From contig CAKUVD010000019.1 in NCBI GenBank assembly GCA_934695325.1, forward strand, positions 1 to 18,639: a DNA stretch of 18,639 bases, written 5' to 3'. Every line of letters starts with the position of its first letter. Within the stretch, counting starts at the first letter, position 1. Below the pieces are notes generated by a model. It saw only the letters and a program-made list of their open reading frames with translations, had not been told where the DNA came from and made no database searches. A program made the position numbers and the translations under genes. This document shows positions 13,920-18,639 of the stretch, one piece after another. The stretch is from an uncultured Bacteroidales bacterium (lineage in GTDB: Bacteria; Bacteroidota; Bacteroidia; Bacteroidales; UBA932).

Positions 13920-15506
13920 CTACTTTCCGAACAGCCAGCGGAGACGTTCTGCCGTATAGGACTGCTCGCAGGTGGTCTGATGCGACCATTGTTCGGATGC
14001 CGGCACTATCGTGCAGGACGCTTTGCCTCCGGCGGCATTGATGCTTTCACAGAATGCCTTGACATCTTCGTAGGCAGTCTTCATCACCTCATCGGACTCG
14101 CTCATCACAGTGCAGACACGCATTGACTTGAAGTTTGCTGCATCAGCGGTCCCGGGTTTCCCGGCGACGGGCATTATCCCACGGAATCTCTCGGGATAAG
14201 TGTTAGCCAATGACCAGGTTCCGGTGCCGCCCATCGAGCCTCCAAGCACGAATAAGCCGTCACAGGACGCTTCGTGCTCACCTATAAGCTTCGCGAGAGG
14301 CTCGTTCATCTTCGCACCCCAACTCTCGGAGGAAGGACATTGAGGGACAATGAATATGCTCGTGATTGCATTGTTCGTCAGATAGTCGGCGATTATGTTG
14401 ACGGCGGCCTCCTTCATTTGTGTCTCGTTGTCATTGCCTTTGGACGAGCCTCCATGGAGGTATATCACCAGAATCGGCTTTGCGGCAGACGCACCTGCTA
14501 TCTTCTTCATCCTATACGGCAATGTCCCGCTGACGTATTTCCCAAAGTCGTCAAGAGGGGCGTCTGTTCCAACTCCTGGAGCATAGTTGTTCATTTCTGA
14601 ATATGGAATACCTCGCGCTATCCGGAATCCGGTCTTTGGCTTGTAGTTCGATGTCGGAATCTTGGTCCTGAATGACACCCTCAGCCCGAATGAACTGCTC
14701 TGCCAATGCCCGCCACGTAGAACGTGCGTGGCGACATCCTTTCCTGCATATACATATTCTTTGTCGGAATCGGAAGGCCCTTTGGGATTGACTTGATCCT
14801 CATCGGAATATGCCCCGTACCAGTCATAGCACCACTCGAACGCATTGCCCGACATATCGTATATGCCAAGTTCATTGGCGACTTTCAGGCCGACCTTGTT
14901 CACGTGCTCAAGACCGTCTTCCTTGAACCATCCGGATTCATAGACACTATTGCTGCCGCTGTAGCGGTAGTCCTTGCTCTTGACTCCACCTCTTGCGGCG
15001 AACTCCCACTCGGCCTCGGTCGGAAGCCTCCAGTCTCCTCCTGTGAGCGCATTGAGTCTGTCAATGAACCGGTTGGCGTAGTCCCAGTCCACGCCGTCCA
15101 TTGCCCTGTCGTCATCCTCGCCATATTCCGAAGCCGACCAACAAGGCTCCAAAGTCCCCATCACTTCTTTCCAAAGTCCTTGCGTGACTTCATATTTCGA
15201 TATCTCGAAATCGGACAATGTCACCTTGTGGAGCGGAAGTTCGTCCGGACGCGGGTCGTTGTTGTCCTGTGCATCGGACTCCGCTTTTGTCAATGCTCCG
15301 TTGTCCAGGCCGGAAGTCGTCTGTCCCATAATGAAAGTTCCTCCCTCGACTTTCACCATCTTTGACTCGACCCTCTCTTTGAGGGTCAATGTCTCCGTAT
15401 CTTTGCCGTCTTCGTCACCGCCGACAGGCTGTTCCTCTTTTGAGGAACAACCTGCCAATGCTATCGAAATGGCGATGATTCCATAATATAATCTATCTCT
15501 GCGCAT
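13920..15506 (-). CDS. Lipoprotein with SUMF1 (FGE-sulfatase-like) domain fused to an esterase
   Basis: The 528-residue protein begins with a lipoprotein signal ending in the lipobox LAGC (C20), so it is probably anchored in the outer or inner membrane. Residues 50-300 are a SUMF1/formylglycine-generating-enzyme-type domain: VEGGTFIMG, WRLPTEAEWEFAARGG (159-174), GNAFEWCYDWYG (220-231), RGGHW (264-268) and GFRIARG. Residues 340-528 are an alpha/beta hydrolase of esterase/dienelactone-hydrolase type with HGGS (351-354), the nucleophile elbow GGSMGG with S424, a possible acid near D472 and H509. The SUMF1 part may serve as a binding fold and not as a true FGE. It is the last gene of the ECF-sigma operon; its start overlaps the preceding gene by 14 nt. 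Confidence 0.88.
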   Translation of the reverse strand: MRRDRLYYGIIAISIALAGCSSKEEQPVGGDEDGKDTETLTLKERVESKMVKVEGGTFIMGQTTSGLDNGALTKAESDAQDNNDPRPDELPLHKVTLSDFEISKYEVTQGLWKEVMGTLEPCWSASEYGEDDDRAMDGVDWDYANRFIDRLNALTGGDWRLPTEAEWEFAARGGVKSKDYRYSGSNSVYESGWFKEDGLEHVNKVGLKVANELGIYDMSGNAFEWCYDWYGAYSDEDQVNPKGPSDSDKEYVYAGKDVATHVLRGGHWQSSSFGLRVSFRTKIPTSNYKPKTGFRIARGIPYSEMNNYAPGVGTDAPLDDFGKYVSGTLPYRMKKIAGASAAKPILVIYLHGGSSKGNDNETQMKEAAVNIIADYLTNNAITSIFIVPQCPSSESWGAKMNEPLAKLIGEHEASCDGLFVLGGSMGGTGTWSLANTYPERFRGIMPVAGKPGTADAANFKSMRVCTVMSESDEVMKTAYEDVKAFCESINAAGGKASCTIVPASEQWSHQTTCEQSYTAERLRWLFGK

Positions 15507-15957
15507 TGCTTCTTGTTCTTGATGGTTGCTTCGTCCTTGGCCCCTGCGGCATCGGCTGAGAGAGCCTGCGCATCATATCGCGCTCGATTTCGTAAACACG
15601 GGATATCTGCTTCTGCGAGAGGAACGTGCTGTAGATATCGTAGTATTTTTTGCGTAGGTCAAGGATCTTCTGGCTGCGCTCGAAACGCTGCTTCATCTCC
15701 TCCTCGCTCGGATTCTCTGACTGCTGCTTGCCGAGGCTTGGCCCCAGTGCCCAGATTTCCTTCTGGAAGTTGCAGTATGTCTCCTTGAATTTCTTGCTTG
15801 TCGCATCATCGAACGCCAGTTCCGTGGAGATGTGCTCGGCCTGTTTCACGGCCAGTTCCTCACGGCTGATTTTCTTTCCGTTAGGCTGTGCGGACAATGT
15901 CATTGACATGAGGAGCGCGAATGACGCCGCGATTATTGTTCTGAATATTGTTTTCAT
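15493..15957 (-). CDS. Spy/CpxP-like periplasmic protein
   Basis: The 154-residue protein has a Sec signal peptide (about 1-23, ending SAQ). The mature part is almost wholly helical and charged: a first helix around EELAVKQAEHISTELAFDD, then KKFKETYCNFQKEIW, and a long helix LDLRKKYYDIYSTFLSQKQI. The pattern and the FLSQKQISRVYEIE segment near the end are like Spy/CpxP-type periplasmic helical proteins placed beside ECF sigma and anti-sigma genes in Bacteroidales. The tail is Pro/Arg/Gln-rich. It starts 7 nt after the anti-sigma stop. It probably acts as an envelope-stress sensor or chaperone, an inference from context. Confidence 0.75.
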   Translation of the reverse strand: MKTIFRTIIAASFALLMSMTLSAQPNGKKISREELAVKQAEHISTELAFDDATSKKFKETYCNFQKEIWALGPSLGKQQSENPSEEEMKQRFERSQKILDLRKKYYDIYSTFLSQKQISRVYEIERDMMRRLSQPMPQGPRTKQPSRTRSNAQR

Positions 15958-15964
15958 CTGTCTT

Positions 15965-16288
15965 CTAATAATTTATGTTCATAAATGTGTCTTCATTGTA
16001 AATTTCGCTGAGGAACGTCTGGTCTGCATTGTCAAGGTTTGCAAAAGCCTGCTGTACTTCCGCCAGAGAATCCGTAGGGGATGGCTGGCGGTGCCACGCG
16101 AATGTCGCTATCAAGGTCAACGATGCTGCCGCGGCAAGGGCAATGCTGACTGTACGGAGTCTGTGAGGCTGCTTCCTTTCGCATCCTGTTGCTTTCAGGA
16201 CATTGCGCTCGATATCGTCAAGCGTTCCGTCCGGGACTTTGTACGGCATACGCTTGCCGACGCCCATCATATTCATTTCTTTATCCAT
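15965..16288 (-). CDS. Small single-pass membrane protein, candidate anti-sigma factor
   Basis: The 107-residue protein has a charged cytosolic N-terminal part of about 46 residues, one membrane helix (TVSIALAAAASLTLIATFAW, about 47-66), and a short acidic outer part of about 40 residues. This layout and its place directly after the ECF sigma gene (8-nt overlap) fit a minimal anti-sigma factor. No zinc-binding anti-sigma motif is seen, so it is named from topology and context. Release of the sigma factor could depend on the periplasmic partner encoded next. Confidence 0.7.
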   Translation of the reverse strand: MDKEMNMMGVGKRMPYKVPDGTLDDIERNVLKATGCERKQPHRLRTVSIALAAAASLTLIATFAWHRQPSPTDSLAEVQQAFANLDNADQTFLSEIYNEDTFMNINY

Positions 16289-16811
16289 AATATTCTTTCA
16301 GATAATTGTAAATCTTGACTTTTGCATTGTGCCAGTTGGCCTTCGCGCTGTCCGGAGTGGAGTCTGTTATCTCTGCAATCTCGTCGAAGCTCAGTTCGTC
16401 ATAGTACCGGAGGTTGAATGTGAGCTGCTGCTTCCTTGGAAGCGAATGTATGGCTTTCTGGAGATTGACGGCCTCTATGTCGCTGAGGTCAATGTATTCG
16501 TCCGCAAGCATTGACATAGCCTCTGCATTGTCCTCGATATTGACCGCGGGGTGGCGCTTTTCGATGATTCTAAGAGCCTCGTTGGTCGCAATCCGGTAGA
16601 GCCAGGCGGTGAACGATCGGGTGCGGTCGTATTGCCCGAACGAGCGGAACACCCTGATGAATGTTTCCTGCGTGGCGTCCTGCGCGTCCTCGCTGCTTAT
16701 TGTGATTCGCCGGATGTGCCAGTAGATGGGTTCCTTGTACTCTTTCACGAGTGCTCGGAAACCAACCTGGAGATTCCACCCAAGCAGTCGCACTATGTTT
16801 TTCTCATTCAT
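16281..16811 (-). CDS. ECF-type RNA polymerase sigma factor
   Basis: The 176-residue protein has the two domains of an ECF sigma-70 factor. Region 2 (about 15-86) contains YWHIRRITISSEDAQDATQE, FIRVFRSFGQYD and FTAWLYRIATNEAL. Region 4 (about 117-172) contains LPRKQQLTFNLRYYDELSFD, EIAEITDST and a recognition helix AKANWHNAKVKIYNYL. The length is normal and no domain is missing. It overlaps the upstream secreted-protein gene and the downstream anti-sigma gene by 8 nt each, a strong sign of co-translation. It most likely activates its own operon. Confidence 0.93.
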   Translation of the reverse strand: MNEKNIVRLLGWNLQVGFRALVKEYKEPIYWHIRRITISSEDAQDATQETFIRVFRSFGQYDRTRSFTAWLYRIATNEALRIIEKRHPAVNIEDNAEAMSMLADEYIDLSDIEAVNLQKAIHSLPRKQQLTFNLRYYDELSFDEIAEITDSTPDSAKANWHNAKVKIYNYLKEYYG

Positions 16812-17193
16812 CAGCCAATGTGTAAACTATCTTCTTTCCCTGCATCGTCCTGACAAGCGGAGTCTTTTTGTCCAAGGTGAAGGAATCCAGCTCCGCCTCC
16901 GCGAACTTGCTGTCCAGTCCGGTGAAGCCGCAGTATTTGCTGACCGAAAGATAGCCATTCTTCTGAATATATGCCACAGCCATCAGCTTGCGCTCCGGAC
17001 GGGAGGTCTTGTTCACCGTGGTCGTGCGTTCCACCTGCACTGTCCTAAAAGTCGGAACCACCGCCGTGGCGTAGCATCCGTGATGCCTTCTGTAACATCC
17101 GCCGTGACGATGTGGACCGCGAGCTTCCACAGATGCGGAGGCCGTGAGCATAAGCATTGCAGCCACCGCTGCCGTAAGTAATCCTGTTCTCAT
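16804..17193 (-). CDS. Secreted protein with His/Cys-rich N-terminus
   Basis: The 129-residue protein has a signal peptide with cleavage near SVEA-RG (residue 25). The mature N-terminus is rich in His, Cys, Arg and Gly (GPHRHGGCYRRHHGCY), a possible metal-binding or redox-sensitive stretch. A C-terminal domain of about 75 residues follows (KLMAVAYIQKNGYLSVSKY up to GKKIVYTLADE). I do not recognise the family. It is the first gene of the operon and overlaps the ECF sigma start by 8 nt, so it may be the stress ligand or a regulated output. A perfect 12-bp palindrome lies in its leader. Confidence 0.75.
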   Translation of the reverse strand: MRTGLLTAAVAAMLMLTASASVEARGPHRHGGCYRRHHGCYATAVVPTFRTVQVERTTTVNKTSRPERKLMAVAYIQKNGYLSVSKYCGFTGLDSKFAEAELDSFTLDKKTPLVRTMQGKKIVYTLADE

Positions 17194-17221
17194 AATTTCA
17201 ATGTCTTTAGATGTTGTTTTC

Positions 17222-17233
17222 TGAGACGTCTCA
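17222..17233. promoter_or_regulatory. Palindromic operator candidate upstream of the ECF operon
   Basis: TGAGACGTCTCA is a perfect 12-bp palindrome, 29 nt upstream of the first ATG of the operon (17193). A weak -7-like box (TACTTTCG on the minus strand, 17256-17263) would place it in the transcribed leader. Its use as an operator is an inference. Confidence 0.35.
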
Positions 17234-17286
17234 CTATATATACCCGGCAGGATGGCGAAAGTAAAAAATGGAGAATGATGTTTTTT

Positions 17287-17342
17287 CGGAAGTCTTTTGG
17301 CATTGGAGCGATAGCGGAAATGTGATAGGGATTTCTGGGGCG
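17287..17342 (+). repeat. Dispersed hairpin repeat, copy 3 (short, diverged)
   Basis: This 56-bp stretch aligns with the last hairpin of copies 1 and 2: AAGTCTTTTGGCATTGGAGC against AAGTCTTTCGGCATCGCAGC, then AGCGGAAATG and a final GGGCG. Arms GAAGTC (17289-17294) and GATTTC (17330-17335) can pair with one G-U. It begins 3 nt after the stop of the minus-strand zinc-finger gene, with the same end facing the gene as in copy 2. Confidence 0.55.
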
Positions 17343-17345
17343 TTT

Positions 17346-17573
17346 TTAGCTATATGGTGTGGTGTACCTGCAACGTGGATAATTTGAACAGCCGTAAAAT
17401 TTGCCGTATTTTCCTTGACGCGGTGTCAGTGTGCCTCCGCATTGCGGACAATAGCCGTTGGCGACGGCAATGTACCGTTTGAGTTCGTTGTGACGGACGT
17501 TGGAGATGTGCTGTTTCTTGGCGGTTTTGTTCTGCAAATAAGATTCTGTGTTATATCCGTTCAAAGAAGTCAT
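17346..17573 (-). CDS. Small protein with topoisomerase-type C4 zinc finger
   Basis: The 75-residue protein has a basic N-terminal half and a C-terminal topoisomerase-type zinc ribbon: YCPQCGG (C42, C45), then [20 protein letters not shown] (C62, C68). Such ribbons bind DNA and are usually attached to topoisomerase I, nucleases or helicases; a stand-alone form is less usual. The ATG at 17573 is chosen from in-frame starts; it overlaps the end of the ATP-binding protein gene by 23 nt in another frame, so it is coupled to that gene. It may have been a C-terminal domain of a longer ancestor, which would make this a frameshift split. Confidence 0.75.
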   Translation of the reverse strand: MTSLNGYNTESYLQNKTAKKQHISNVRHNELKRYIAVANGYCPQCGGTLTPRQGKYGKFYGCSNYPRCRYTTPYS

Positions 17574-18549
17574 CGTAGTCCTTGTCGAGAATTTTCCAGA
17601 TGCCGTTTTTGCGTCCGCCTTCACGGGTGATCAACTGTAATTCAGTGAGCCTTCTCAAGTACTTCTGGACTTGTCTGGTAGATACACCTAAATTCTCTGC
17701 AATAGCAGTGATGTTGATTTGAGGGTTCGTTGAAATCAACTTGTATATGCGTCTTTGGGCTTTTACGAACTCTTTTGTGAACTGTGGAGGTTCTTTTACG
17801 AACCCTTTTGTGACATCGGCGGTGTCATTAGCGACATCCTTTACGACATCGGTGCCGTAGTTGAGATTCCATAGGGTCACGTGGAACTCGCTGGCATTGG
17901 AACTGAACTCCGGAGTGCGGTATTCCTTCAAGGACTCAAATCTGGCATATTCACCGAGGATTTTCTTCATTCCACTGCCGCGGCGTTCCATAAGGTCGAG
18001 ACGGCTGAAGAAATCGGCGAGGAGGGGATTGCGACGTTTGGACGGGACTGAAAGCGGGTTCAACTGCTGAATCAGGCGGCCATCAATCATTCCACCCGGT
18101 GAATATACTTCCATTCGGTCGTCGTAGATGTCAATGTGGATCTCGCTGCCGAGTTCTTGGTAGTCGCGGTGAATGATGGCGTTGCAGATGACCTCCGTCA
18201 TGGCTCTTTCAGGATAGTCCGGAAGTTCCTCCCGGTGGTCGGACTCTTTCCACCAGCGCTTGTGCGAATTGTTGCGGATGAATGCGACGGCATCTTGCAG
18301 TTGGCCGATGACGCTGCCTTCCAGTTCGGCATCGTCAAGAGCCTCGCCGAGTCCGCTTGTCATCGTGAGTCCATTCCAGCGGGTGCAGAAAATTCTGGAC
18401 TGGCGAACAGGGGAGTCGTCTGCGAGCAACGCTCCGGCATTGGTCAGCGCGCCGCTTTCGTCGATTATGCCCCACGATGTGAACTCGCTGTCATCGAATG
18501 AGCGGTAAAGTCTCTTGTAGCAGGCGGAACGCAGCTGGGTAAATGCCAT
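17551..18549 (-). CDS. GHKL ATP-binding regulator, apparently lacking its AlbA_2 N-terminus
   Basis: The 332-residue protein is the central and C-terminal part of the common Schlafen-AlbA_2/HATPase_c_4 regulator family. Residues 5-60 ([19 protein letters not shown], then [13 protein letters not shown]) form the linker found after AlbA_2. The GHKL part has [19 protein letters not shown] (112-130), [12 protein letters not shown] (142-153) and RRGSGMKKI (189-197). A linker with repeated Val-Lys-Asp/Glu motifs (about 234-262) precedes a winged-helix HTH (263-321). Normal relatives carry about 120 more residues in front. Here an in-frame TAG lies four codons before the ATG, so the gene is truncated or restarted after a break. 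It may act as a DNA-binding regulator; activity is uncertain. Confidence 0.8.
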   Translation of the reverse strand: MAFTQLRSACYKRLYRSFDDSEFTSWGIIDESGALTNAGALLADDSPVRQSRIFCTRWNGLTMTSGLGEALDDAELEGSVIGQLQDAVAFIRNNSHKRWWKESDHREELPDYPERAMTEVICNAIIHRDYQELGSEIHIDIYDDRMEVYSPGGMIDGRLIQQLNPLSVPSKRRNPLLADFFSRLDLMERRGSGMKKILGEYARFESLKEYRTPEFSSNASEFHVTLWNLNYGTDVVKDVANDTADVTKGFVKEPPQFTKEFVKAQRRIYKLISTNPQINITAIAENLGVSTRQVQKYLRRLTELQLITREGGRKNGIWKILDKDYDDFFERI

Positions 18550-18639
18550 ATCCGTGAACTAGTAGTCTGTAACATCTAAACATGGATTTTAATTGTGGGA
18601 TACAGGTGCCTGAGCCTTGTTCTGGCATCTCCCACGGAG
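18550..18639 (-). other. Upstream flank of the ATP-binding regulator, no intact gene
   Basis: In the frame of the regulator this 90-bp edge has two stops: a TAG just before the ATG and a TAA about 18 codons upstream. No AlbA_2 motif can be read in the other frames within the available bases. The rest of the ancestral gene, if any, lies outside the window. Confidence 0.4.

Noticed and set aside
13597..13989. Minus-strand open frame of 130 codons
   Set aside because: It runs through the dispersed hairpin repeat and into the end of the SUMF1-esterase gene; its residues just translate the repeat, with no family-like pattern.
14724..15365. Plus-strand open frame of 213 codons
   Set aside because: It is the antisense shadow of the SUMF1-esterase gene, whose minus-strand frame has clear domains.
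15650..16318. Plus-strand open frame of 222 codons
   Set aside because: It crosses the Spy-like and anti-sigma genes in antisense and has no recognisable domain.
1..18639. CRISPR array, tRNA, rRNA, integrase or transposase
   Set aside because: No regularly spaced short repeats, cloverleaf or rRNA-like sequence, or recombinase motif was seen on either strand.

Overview
The window reads as a Bacteroidales chromosome fragment, perhaps Muribaculaceae- or Prevotella-like (the family level is a guess). The support is several promoters of the Bacteroidetes form TTTG-N19-21-TAnnTTTG, lack of Shine-Dalgarno dependence, typical Bacteroidales secreted proteins, and an ECF-sigma operon of familiar Bacteroidales style. 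No rRNA, tRNA, CRISPR array, integrase or transposase was found.

Layout. 1-1478: a perfect 30-bp palindrome, a T5orf172/GIY-YIG gene (minus), and a 689-bp gene-poor stretch holding the first copy of a dispersed hairpin repeat. 1479-1895: a small secreted protein made of two repeats (plus). 2039-7480: a minus-strand operon of four genes: YhcG-type PD-(D/E)XK nuclease, AIPR-family protein, a small protein made of two tandem homologous modules, and an SF2 DEAH helicase. This looks like a defence operon. 7540-9369: an orphan 111-aa gene and a DUF4143-type ATPase. 9456-10675: a 372-aa-class surface- or phage-like protein (363 aa from the chosen start) with a coupled mini-ORF. 10847-12078: a plus-strand two-gene unit, a DUF3800 putative nuclease followed by a likely BECR-fold ribonuclease, the best toxin-like or defence candidate here. 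12222-12926: a divergent paralogue of the 9.6-10.7 kb protein. 12881-13525: remains of three small plus-strand genes, each broken by a nonsense or frameshift mutation. 13513-13894: an 87-nt long hairpin followed by the second, tandemly expanded copy of the repeat. 13920-17193: a tightly overlapping minus-strand operon in the order His/Cys-rich secreted protein, ECF sigma factor, single-pass anti-sigma candidate, Spy/CpxP-like periplasmic protein, and a lipoprotein fusing a SUMF1 domain to an esterase. 17287-18549: the third repeat copy, a small C4 zinc-finger protein, and a GHKL ATP-binding regulator that seems to lack its usual N-terminal AlbA_2 domain.

How it fits together. The 2-12 kb part resembles a defence and accessory island: a nuclease/AIPR/helicase operon, a DUF4143 ATPase and a DUF3800/BECR pair, mixed with decaying cassette genes. 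The 13.9-17.2 kb part is an envelope-response operon. The dispersed repeat has three loci, all in the same orientation. Two of them begin just after the stop codon of a minus-strand gene. Its arms show paired base changes, which argues for a selected RNA or DNA hairpin and not just a relic.
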